From positions 1-64,000 of the forward strand of contig JBCNJP010000246.1 of the NCBI GenBank assembly GCA_039602395.1: DNA of 64,000 bases, read 5' to 3'. Positions within the stretch are counted from its first letter, which is position 1, and each line of letters starts with the position of its first letter. Positions 35,378 to 45,800 of this stretch are shown in pieces. A program made the translations under genes and the position numbers. The notes beneath the pieces are model-generated. The model was not told where the DNA came from. It ran no database searches and saw only the letters and a list, made by a program, of their open reading frames with translations. Origin of the DNA: Deinandra increscens subsp. villosa. Taxonomy: Eukaryota > Streptophyta > Magnoliopsida > Asterales > Asteraceae.

Positions 35378-36829
35378 TGTGACACCCGAGAATTTCAAGG
35401 TTAACTTCCGTTAGACAAACCCGTTAGTTACGTTATAAGTGTTAACTTAGTAACTAATGCTTAACTAGGCCGAATACGTCCACGACCTTTGGTTGATCAC
35501 CGAACCCGTCCATATGTGTTATGTGTTCATCATTGATTGTCTTCATGTGCAATGTGATTTAAATACATGACTTATTATTGTGAATAGCTGGATTAATTGT
35601 AAATACTTGATTATGTGAAAATTGACCTGTTTTAGTAGCCAGCGAAACTAACGGGCGAAACTATAGTGTCGCCTGGTAGCCAGCTAAGACAATCCAATAT
35701 CACGAGACCAGAGCTAGTTTCGCCTGGCCAGCGAAACTGCCAGCGAAACTGGCTCCTGATATAAATAAACTTAATAAACCCTAGTAGCCTCATTTGCTTA
35801 AACCACACAACAAACACACACACACTCTTTTCTCCTGGAGATTCTGGCCAGTCAAGGTTCACACCGAGTTGTCGAGATCTCAGCCCCAAACCATCATCTA
35901 CCAAGCTAGGAGATCGAACCGTGAGTCCCAAAAACCTCCATTTTGTGTTTTATATGTGTTTTTCATAAAAAGCATGACCAAACCTTCATGATATTGCTTG
36001 ATCTTCTGTAAATATGCTTTAGGATGCTAGATCTACCATAAAGTCAGAAACTTTACGTGTAAAAACAAACCATGATGATGATTTATGCAATTTTGGTCAT
36101 TTTAGGGTTTAGAAGTGTTTTTAGAGATTTGATGATTAAAATGCATGTTAAACATGATAAAGCTGCTTGATTTATGTTGGTAAATGCCTATGGATGCTAG
36201 ATAATGAATTGCATGTATGATCAGAAGCTGTTAGGTTGATTTTTAGGCAAATCCGTATGTTTTTCGCGACCAGCGAAACTGCGTGTTCTCTGGGCGAAAC
36301 TAAGTAGCGAAATTATATCTCCTTCCAGCGACACTGACCAGCGAAACTATAATGTCGCCGGGTAACCTGACCAGACCAGTTCGAGCGAAACTATCGAGCG
36401 AAATACCTGAACGAAAGTTTAAACCAGTTTTCCCTGCGAAACTGTGTCACCGGGCATTGCCTAGCGGAAGTGCTGCCCGTGCACCTAGCGAAACTGCCTA
36501 GCGAAACTATGCTAGCGAAACTAAGACCTGACCTAAAAACCAAACTTGTGAAATTTGCTTAAGTGTTATGCCATGACTTACATGATTATGCCATGATGAA
36601 ACATGTTTGATATCTGATTCATATGAACCCTTGTTTATGATCAACCATTGGTGTCGTGTGTCGGTATGTCGAGTCATAGTTGCAACATGCTATGTTATGG
36701 GCCATAGTGACGTTAAGTAAAGATTAGACACGAAACTAATACTTAAGACCTAAACGTGTTCTAGGTCTTCGTTAAACAACAATATTTGGATTACTTGAAG
36801 TGTAGCGGTGCAACCAAAGGTGAGTGTCA
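35378..36829 (+). repeat. Tekay-type copy 1, 3' LTR (interrupted by gap)
   Basis: Matches 27372 onward at an offset of 8,006 bp. It lacks 52 bp equivalent to 28438-28489, after which the offset becomes 7,954. A few substitutions separate it from the 5' LTR. The last about 1.05 kb is lost in the gap. Confidence 0.9.
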
Positions 36830-37329
36830 NNNNNNNNNNNNNNNNNNNNNNNNNNNNNNNNNNNNNNNNNNNNNNNNNNNNNNNNNNNNNNNNNNNNNNN
36901 NNNNNNNNNNNNNNNNNNNNNNNNNNNNNNNNNNNNNNNNNNNNNNNNNNNNNNNNNNNNNNNNNNNNNNNNNNNNNNNNNNNNNNNNNNNNNNNNNNNN
37001 NNNNNNNNNNNNNNNNNNNNNNNNNNNNNNNNNNNNNNNNNNNNNNNNNNNNNNNNNNNNNNNNNNNNNNNNNNNNNNNNNNNNNNNNNNNNNNNNNNNN
37101 NNNNNNNNNNNNNNNNNNNNNNNNNNNNNNNNNNNNNNNNNNNNNNNNNNNNNNNNNNNNNNNNNNNNNNNNNNNNNNNNNNNNNNNNNNNNNNNNNNNN
37201 NNNNNNNNNNNNNNNNNNNNNNNNNNNNNNNNNNNNNNNNNNNNNNNNNNNNNNNNNNNNNNNNNNNNNNNNNNNNNNNNNNNNNNNNNNNNNNNNNNNN
37301 NNNNNNNNNNNNNNNNNNNNNNNNNNNNN
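36830..37329. other. Assembly gap of 500 N
   Basis: Exactly 500 N, a conventional placeholder. It breaks a 2.5-kb LTR that occurs four times in the window, so the join to the right-hand sequence should not be trusted as a true distance. Confidence 0.95.
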
Positions 37330-38643
37330 AACACTCGCAACCACCACCAAACCAACCACCCGTTTTCTACTCACAACCACCACCTCCGCCACCATCGCAA
37401 CCCGGTTTCTATCAACAACAATCGTTTGTTGATTTAGTGGGTGGTGTGTATGGACCGCAACCACCTTCTTATACGCCGCATTCGTCGCAAATTCAACAAC
37501 ACCAATCGATGTATCATAACACCCAATATCGTGAACCTCGACGTGTTGATGTTGACTCCGAATCGGAGGAAGTTGATGAAGAAATTGAGGTGCAAGAAGC
37601 GGAGGAAGAAGAAGAACAAGATGCCGCTATGCAAGACGATGCCGAAGAGGAAGAAGACGAGGAACCTACACAACCGGTGAAAGGTGGCAAGAAGAAGAGG
37701 ACCTATTGGTCGCCAGCGAAGGAAGCGATTTTGGCGCAATCCTACATCTACATCACCGAAGACGGGAGAGTTGGTGATCAACAATCACGTGAATCGTTTT
37801 GGCAACGGGTCCTCAATCACTTCAACGGTTTGAGTGGACGTGTTATTGGTCGAACCGTTCACATGGTTAACACCAAATGGAACAACTTGAACAAGGCGAT
37901 GTCGAGGTTCAACGGGTTGTACACCCAAAATGTAAGTATTTTTTTTTAATTTATTTTTTTTCTAAAAATAATTTTTAAAAATATATTTAATTTATTTTTT
38001 TTAATCGTAGACACGTGCGCGGGCTAGTGGTGCGAGTGATGTTGACGTTCGTGAGAAGACGATGCGGGATTATCAACAAATGTATGAGAGGAAAGGTTTC
38101 ACGCACGTCGAAGCTTGGAAGGTGGTGAAGGATCACCCAAAGTGGCTTACACCACAACAAAAGGTTGGTGGTGTTGCCGAGTCATCGAAGAGGACCAAGG
38201 TATCGGTATCGGGCGAGTACACAACGTCAAACGATGCCGACTCGGCACAATTGCCGAGTCGTTTGCCCGACTTGAATGAGAACTCAATGCCGAGTCACCC
38301 GCCACGAAGAAAAGGCTCAAGCAAGAAGTCGGGTGGTGACTCGTCGACAAAAGGATCGGCGAATGCTTTGGAGGTGATGGAGAGGTTTGAGTTGAAATGG
38401 GAGGATGAAAAGGTCGACAAGCGGACTGTTCGACATGAAACCGCTCAAAAGAAGAGGGAAATGTACGAGAAGGTTGGGAGGACGATGGATCGACAACGGG
38501 AGACGATGGACGAAGAACAACGGGCTCGTGACCTCGAGTTGTATTTGAGGCCTCACGAAAAGGTGTCCGAATCACTCCTCCCGGTACTTTTAGAAGAAAA
38601 ACGTCGAGTTGCGGCTAGATACGGATGGCCGTGTGATTTTTAG
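37330..38643 (+). CDS. Harbinger-type Myb/SANT-like protein, 5' end missing
   Basis: Exon 37330-37931, intron 37932-38010 (GTAAGT to CGTAG), exon 38011-38643 ending in TAG. The 5' part is in the gap. The visible protein starts Gln/Pro-rich (QPPPNQPPVF), then an acidic stretch (about 37555-37670), then a Myb/SANT-like helix region TYWSPAKEAILAQSY to VNTKWNNLNKAM that continues across the intron into MRDYQQMYERKGFTHVEAW and VVKDHPKW. The C-terminus (LELYLRPHEKVSESLLPVLL followed by EEKRRVAARYGW) resembles the NAM-associated C-terminal domain. Such proteins are the DNA-binding partner of PIF/Harbinger transposases or domesticated relatives; no transposase is seen here. No internal stop is present, so it could be functional if the missing 5' end is intact. 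Confidence 0.65.
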
Positions 38644-38660
38644 ATGGTGGTCTTTGTATT

Positions 38661-38755
38661 TTTTTTAGGACTTGGTAATTTTTTTATTTTAGGAGTTGGT
38701 AATTTTATATTTTTAGGACTTGGTAAAAAATTTTACTTTTAGGACTTTGTAAGTT
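38661..38755 (+). repeat. Short tandem repeat after the Harbinger-type gene
   Basis: Four diverged units of TTTTAGGACTTGGTAA with T-rich spacers, starting about 20 bp after the stop codon and presumably within the 3' UTR. Confidence 0.75.
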
Positions 38756-39142
38756 TTTATTTTTAATCTAATGAATTGTTTTTTTTTTATTTTATATTAA
38801 ATGTTTAAGTTATAATTTTATTTGTAGATTAAAAAAATAAAAAAGAAAAACATTTAATTCATGACTAAACCATGTCTAGGCAAGTATACCCCCTACCAAA
38901 TCATCAATTCTACATCAATCTTCTCTCTCCTGTTGGCATCACCTTATTGGTCAGAATTAGATGCCTAAGGCATGGCTTAGGCAAGCATACCTCCCACCCT
39001 TATGAGTTGGAAGTAATCCGCTTAGTTTTATTTATCTGAACATTTTAATGTTTACGGTTTTAAAATTTTGAACTCATGTATTTGGATGACAATGATTTAA
39101 TGTTCTTTGATTATGTAAAGACATTCCATTGAAGATTGTTAT
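38756..39142. other. AT-rich flank with a direct-repeat pair
   Basis: No gene. Two similar phrases, 'catgtctaggcaagtatacc' (about 38870) and 'catggcttaggcaagcatac' (about 38974), lie about 100 bp apart in direct orientation. They could be subterminal repeats of the Harbinger-type element, but no terminal inverted pair is seen. The target duplication of copy 2 (GTTAT) is at 39138-39142. Confidence 0.45.
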
Positions 39143-41815
39143 TGTGACAACCCTAAAACTTTTTGCTTTCTTTCCCCAGCGACGATAGCAACGACGACAG
39201 CTGATGCTGCGAACGCTACGACACAAGAATAATTTTCGGGACGAAAATTCCAATTTCAGGGGAATGATGTGACACCCGAGAATTTCAAGGTTAACTTCCG
39301 TTAGACAAACCCGTTAGTTACGTTATAAGTAGCTAATGCATAACTAGGCCGAATACGTCCACGACCTTTGGTTGATCACCGAACCCGTCCATATGTGTTA
39401 TGTGTTTATCATTGATTATCTTTATGTGAAATGTGATTTAAATACATGACTTATTATTGTGTATAGCATGATTTATTGTAAATACTTGATTATGTGAAAA
39501 TTGCCTAAATTTGGTAGTCAGCGAAACTACCGAGCGAAACTACAGATTCGCCCGGTAGCAGGCTAGACTGATCAATGTACCCGAGATCAGAGCCAGTTTC
39601 GCCAGCCAGCGAAACTGCCAGCGAAACTAGCCTCTGATATAAATAAACATAATGAACCCTAGTAGCCTCATTTGCTCAACCACACAACAAACACACACAC
39701 ACTCTCTGAGATTTCTGGACCAGCCGAGAATACCATCAAGAGACCAAGATCTCAGCCTCTAGACCCTCATCTCTTCTCCCCTATCGATTCTAGGATCAAC
39801 CGTGAGTCCCAAAAAACTATGCTTTATGTGTTTTCTATATGTTTTCTTCTTAAAGCATGCTCAAACCTCCATAACATGGCTTGACCTTCTGTATGTATGC
39901 TTTAGAATGCTAGATCTGTAATAAAGTTGATAACTTTGCGTATGAAATCCAACCATGATAGAGATTTATGCCATTTTAGTCATTTTAGGGTTTTATATGT
40001 GTTCTTGGTGATTTGATGACAAAATGCATGTAAAACGTGTTAAAGTTGCTTGATTTATGTTAGTAAATGCCCATAGATGCTAAATAATGAATTGCATGTA
40101 TGATCAGAAGCTGTTAGGTTGATTTTTAGGCAAATCCGTATGTTTTTCGCGACCAGCGAAACTGTTGTTCTCTGGGCGAAACTAAGTAGCGAAATTATGT
40201 ATCCTTCCAGCGACACTGACCAGCGAAACTATAGTGTCGCCGGGAACCTGACCAGACCAGCTCGAGCGAAACTATCGAGCGAAATACCTGAACGAAAGTT
40301 CAAACCAGTTTCTCTGCGAAACTAGGCTAGCGAAACTGCGTCAGCAGTTTCGGGCGAAACTAGCCTAGCGAAACTGTGTTACCGGGCATTGCCTAGCGAA
40401 AGTGCTGCCCGTGCACCCAGCGAAACTGTCTAGCGAAACTATGCTAGCGAAACTAAGGCCTGACCTAAAAACCAAACTTGTGAAATTGTTTAAGTGTTAT
40501 GCCATGACTTGCATGATTTTGCCATGATGAAATATGTTTGATATCTGATTCAAATGAACCCTTGTTTATGATCAACCATTGGTGTCGTGTGTCGGTATGT
40601 CGAGTCATAGTTGCAACGTGCTATGTTATGGGCCATAGTGACGTTAAGTAAAGATTAGACACGAAACTAATACTTAAGACCTAAACGTGTTCTAGGTCTT
40701 CGTTAAACAACAATATTTGGATTTACTAGAAGTGTAGCCGTGCAACCCAAGGTGAGTGTCACTAACCCGCTTACCGTGAGTCCGATGGGCCACACCGAAT
40801 AACTTAACGAAAAACAATGCTGACAAACTCGAGAGTGCTAGGCACCTCACTGATAAACATAAGAACACGGGATGCTTGGCACCCACTTGATGAACTGAAG
40901 TGTTTTATGGGAACACTTGTGAATTCTGAATAAACGATTTCTGAAACGAAAACTGTTTTAATATGACTAGTGTAGGTTAAAGTCTAAACCATATGATATC
41001 ACATGTTTTCTAAGGATGCCTTATAACTTAAAAGTCCTCAACTTAATTGTGCCATTAATTTGTGAAAGCGAGGGGATGTTGGGTAGATCTACTGGAGTTT
41101 GACAAACTCCGCCCCGTGGCACGGGGAGTGCACGGAGGAACAATATCAGCCTATTTGACCGTGGTCCCGAGAGGACACGGGGGAGGCAGAAAACGCGATG
41201 ACTTGGTCCGCACCGTACGGGATGGCTCGGCCCCCACAAAAATAAGTCAGCTTTGGTACAAACTTCCTTAGAGCATGGAACAACGGATTAGCTACCCGCG
41301 ATATCGGTTGAGTCCTTTAACTTTACGGAACTAGTACATACCCGATGACGTGGTCACGGACGAAACATTTATAAACTGAGAATTAATTACAAGCATTGCT
41401 TTTCACAAATGAATATTTTGTAAGTACATATTGATACGAACAATGATTATGAGACCGGGCCAATGCATGACAAGCCCACTGTGAACTCACCAACCGTTAG
41501 GTTGACACTTGCGTGGTTTAAACTTTTGCAGATCGCTAAGGAGTATCCGCTAGAGGTTGGCATGGCACAAGAAGACGTTTATTTCTGTTTAAAACTTAAC
41601 TTGGGAATTTTAAAACAATGTTAACTTTGTAAAGCACGTGGTTAGTGCTATAAGACAATATTTTATTCCGCTGCGTTGTATCTGAGACTTTATCTATAAT
41701 TTGTGTTTGAACTAACCCTGATTCGTTTAGTATTTGTAACTGTGGTTGTGGATCCTGGTCTAGTCGCGCCCCTTAACGGTATAAACTCCGTTAGTGGTAT
41801 TTTGGGGGTGTGACA
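39143..41815 (+). repeat. Tekay-type copy 2, 5' LTR (long form, 2,673 bp)
   Basis: Begins at the outer start TGTGACAACCC; the inner start TGTGACACCC is at 39268, so the LTR is 125 bp longer on the left than that of copy 1. TATA box 39638-39645, candidate donor 39802, structured block 41083-41180, candidate acceptor 41530-41531. GCGAAACT clusters at about 39524-39630 and 40155-40455. Confidence 0.9.
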
Positions 41816-41818
41816 GAT

Positions 41819-41831
41819 TGGTATCAGAGCC
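41819..41831 (+). other. Primer-binding site, initiator-Met tRNA type
   Basis: TGGTATCAGAGCC three bases after the LTR. The leader to the gag start (41832-42361) is non-coding. Confidence 0.9.
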
Positions 41832-42361
41832 ATAGGTTGCAGAGAACTGGAATCATTTTTGAAAACGATTTGGAAACTGCAACTTGAAAACCTTGGTTAC
41901 AAAACGAACAAACAAATTCCCAAAGACAAAATTTTTACGTGCCAACCTGGGATACTCGCTCTGCTGTGTAAGTAAAAGCTTAGTACGTACAGATATATGT
42001 ATATATATATATAAGTATATATATAGACCGTGTCTAAGTAGTCTAACGGAAAGACCTTAGGAATTTTCACACGAATACCAAACGCGAACTCGAATACGCA
42101 CACTACTCTGGGGAAAGCGACAACGAAACGATGCTACACGCTACGTCCTGATTTCTACTACGACGACTACGCCGACGGTGACTTTATGGGAAGCCGACCT
42201 TCGACGATAGCATTTACGACGTTCTCCGACGACGCCTCAATTTGCACGAAAATTTTTCTAGACTAATAGCGGGATAACGGGAACTGACTAATATACATAT
42301 TATGGGATATGTATAAGATATAACTGTGACTGAACATTGGCTACTTTAACTGTTCAGCAAG

Positions 42362-42857
42362 ATGTCTGGAAGAGGAAACGGAAGAGGCGGTATTAACATG
42401 ACGCCTGCACAGCTGCAAGCGATGATTGCTGAACATGTGCAAGCCGCGGTGGCAGCCGTCCAAGCTGCATATGCCGCTCAGGGTAACTATTATGCCGGTT
42501 AAGGCACAAAGCAATTATATCATGATCTGTTAAAATTTAAAAATCCGAACTATTTATGCATCAGGAAACCAACACCACTGCACGTACAAGTCTTTCATGG
42601 ACTGCAAGCCGATGATGTTTTCCGGCGAAGAAGGAGCTGTAGGACTCCTCCGATGGATTGAGAAGTCCGAGAAGGTCTTCTCCATGTGTAATTGTCCAGC
42701 TGAAAGCAAAGTGAAGTTCGCTACTGGTACTTTTGAAGGAGCTGCCCTCTCCTGGTGGAACTCTGAGATTCAGATGATTGGGTTAGACGCGGCCAACAAC
42801 ATGCAGTGGGCAGCATTCAAGGATCTGATTATGGAGGAATACTGTCCTCGCGATTAA
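42362..42857 (+). pseudogene. Gag N-terminus of copy 2, truncated by a nonsense codon
   Basis: Exon 1 42362-42482, intron 42483-42564 (82 nt), exon 2 from 42565. The spliced frame runs through LLRWIEKSEKVFSMCNCPAE and GAALSWWN and ends at TAA 42855-42857, codon 138, where copy 1 has CAA (Gln). A C to T change explains it and is the kind expected from deamination of a methylated C. The product lacks the zinc knuckles and cannot form a particle by itself. Confidence 0.75.
42483..42564 (+). other. Candidate intron in gag, copy 2
   Basis: 82 nt, CAGG|GTAACT to GCATCAG|GA. It contains in-frame stops and a length different from copy 1 (80 nt), yet both exon joins give the same frame. Confidence 0.65.
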
Positions 42858-45800
42858 GTGAAGAAGCTAGAAGGCGAATTCCTGAATTTGAAGATGTCTG
42901 GGTCTGAGGTTGAGCAATACACTGCACGATATCACGAATATGAGGTTTTGTGCCCCTCAATGGTCGACGCTGAGTTCAAACGCATCGAGCGTTATCTGGA
43001 AGGCCTCGCGCCTCAAATCAAGGGACTGGTGACTGCCAGCAACCCCGCAAACGTGCAGCAAGCCATTCGTTTGGCTCACAAGCTTACTGATCAAGAGGTC
43101 GAGAAGGGTACTCTACCTGCGAAAGCCACTGAAAAGACTGCCTTAAGTGGCAAAAGAAAAGCTGAAGATGAAGCTCCTGAGAACTCGATGAATGTTCAGA
43201 GTGTGGGTAATAGCACTGGGAGGTCTTTCAACTCCCAAGGTCAGAGCAAGAGATCAGGGAACAACAGTAGCAACTACCGCCAGGGTGGCAATGGTCAAAG
43301 CAACTACAGGGGTAACCTGCCTCTGTGCAACAGATGTGGAAAGCATCATGCTGGTGCTTGTAGGAAGAACGTGAACTGTGAAAGGTGTGGCAAAGGAGGC
43401 CACGAAGCAAAAGACTGTTGGGCGACCTTGCCCGAACAACAAAATCGCCCCAGAAGAAACAACAACTATGGGAACAATCGGGGTAATGGGAACAACAACG
43501 GTCAGAACCAGAACAACAACAATGGGGGAGCACGTGGCTGCTTTGAGTGTGGTGCTCAAGGTCACATCAAGAGAGACTGCCCTCAGCTAAGAAGAAAAGG
43601 TAATGGTAATCAGGGAAATAATGGTGGGAATGGTAACGGTGGAGGAAATGGTAATGGGAATGGCAATGGAAATGGTGGAAACGGGAATGGTGGAAATGGT
43701 AGAGGCCGAGCTTTCGTCATGGGCCAGGGTGAAGCTCGCAATGATGCCAACGTGATCAACGGTAAATTTATTTTGAACGGTTTCTTTGCTACTGTTTTAT
43801 TTGATTCTGGTGCTGAGAAAAGTTTTATTTCCACTAAATTTGCTAGAATAATTAATGCTAAACCGATTGCCTTAGACGCTAAATATGTGGTAGAACTAGC
43901 AAATGGTAAACTTCATGATACTACCCAGATAGTTAAGGATTGTAAGCTAGAACTAGCGGGCCATACCCTAGGAATCGACCTTATGCCTTTCCCAATTGGT
44001 AGTTTCGACGTTATAGTAGGAATGGATTGGTTATCCGAGAATCGGGCTGAAATCTTATGTAAAGAAAAAGTGGTTCGTATCCCACTCGAAGACGGCAAAG
44101 TGTTAACGGTTCAAGGCGAGAAAGGTGGAACAGTCACCGGCATTATTTCATTCCTTAAAGCTCAGAAATGCCTCCGTAAGGGTCACTTCGCGATTCTTGC
44201 AAACGTCACTGATACGACACATCCCGAGCGCAAAATTGATGATTACCCGATAGTTCGCGACTTTCAAGACGTATTTCCTGAAGATCTGCCTGGTTTGCCT
44301 CCGTTTCGACAAGTTGAGTTTGGGATTGATTTAGCTCCAGGTGCCGCTCCGATCGCACGCGCACCTTACCGTTTGGCTGTAAGCGAACTCAACGAACTCT
44401 CCGCGCAACTACAAGAGCTACTCGACAAGGGGTTTATTCGTCCAAGTTCGTCTCCATGGGGAGCCCCGGTACTGTTTGTTAAGAAGAAGGATGGAACGTT
44501 TCGCATGTGCATTGACTACCGAGAGCTTAACAAAGTTACGATCAAGAATCGGTATCCACTTCCTCGAATCGACGATCTCTTCGATCAACTACAGGGTTCA
44601 AGCTACTTTTCAAAGATTGATCTACGGTCTGGATATCACCAGCTTCGCGTTCGTGATGAGGATGTACCCAAGACAGCTTTCAGGACTCGGTATGGTCACT
44701 ACGAGTTCCTGGTTATGCCGTTTGGGCTAACAAATGCACCTGCTGTGTTTATGGATCTAATGAATCGAGTGTGCAAGCCGTACCTCGACAAGTTCGTGAT
44801 AGTCTTCATCGACGATATTTTGATCTACTCTAAGTCAAGGGAGGAACACGAGGAGCATCTGCGACTTATATTGGAATTGCTCCGCAAGGAACAACTATAT
44901 GCTAAGTTTTCGAAGTGCGACTTCTGGATCCGCGAAGTCCAGTTTCTTGGACACATTGTAAATGAGGAAGGAATCCATGTAGACCCAGCCAAAGTGGAAG
45001 CAATTAAGAATTGGTCTACCCCAAGAGCGCCAACAGAGATCCGACAATTTTTAGGGCTTGCCGGATATTATCGAAGGTTTATTAAAGGTTTCTCTCAACT
45101 GGCTCAACCCTTAACGGCCTTAACGCACAAAGGAGTGCAATACAGATGGGGTGAAAAGGAAGAGCGCGCATTCCAAACGCTTAAAGATATGTTATGTTCG
45201 GCTCCAATTCTTGCGTTACCCGATGGAATAGACGACTTTGTGGTTTACTGCGATGCATCGATTCAAGGACTCGGTTGCGTGTTGATGCAACGAGATAAAG
45301 TGATTGCCTATGGGTCCAGGCAACTAAAGGATACTGAAAAGAATTATACAACGCATGATTTGGAAATGGGAGCCGTTGTTCATGCACTTAAGATTTGGAG
45401 ACATTACCTATATGGAACAAAGTGCACGATATTCACCGATCATAAAAGTCTACAGCACATCTTTGATCAGAAAGACCTCAACATGCGACAACGACGGTGG
45501 GTCGAGTTACTAAACGATTATGATTTGGCTATTAAGTACCATCCTGGAAAAGCCAACGTGGTGGCCGATGCCCTGAGCAGAAAAGAATACGAAAAGCCTC
45601 GTCGGGTACGAGCGCTTCAACTTACAATACATTCAGGATTACCGGATCGAATCCGTGACTGCCAACGAGAAGCTTTGAAAGCAGAGAACTTCGCAGCTGA
45701 AGCACTACGTGGTATAGATGGCCATTCTGAAGTTAAGTCCGATGGACTCACGTATTACAATGACAGAGTCTGGGTTCCAATGTTTGGAAATCTCCGTGAG

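Larger units (their letters stand above)
27372..36829 (+). mobile_element. Tekay-type gypsy retrotransposon, copy 1 (3' LTR cut by gap)
   Basis: 5' LTR 27372-29929, initiator-Met primer site, gag-pol 30479-35217, two polypurine-tract modules, and a 3' LTR from 35378 that runs into the gap at 36830. The expected target duplication is 27367-27371 (TGGTT), but the right flank is not assembled. LTR differences, including a 52-bp deletion, make it older than copy 2. Confidence 0.9.

Noticed and set aside
36786..37949. A long open frame spanning the N gap and starting in the LTR
   Set aside because: It exists only because N codons contain no stops; the true gene start is unknown and the LTR part is unrelated.
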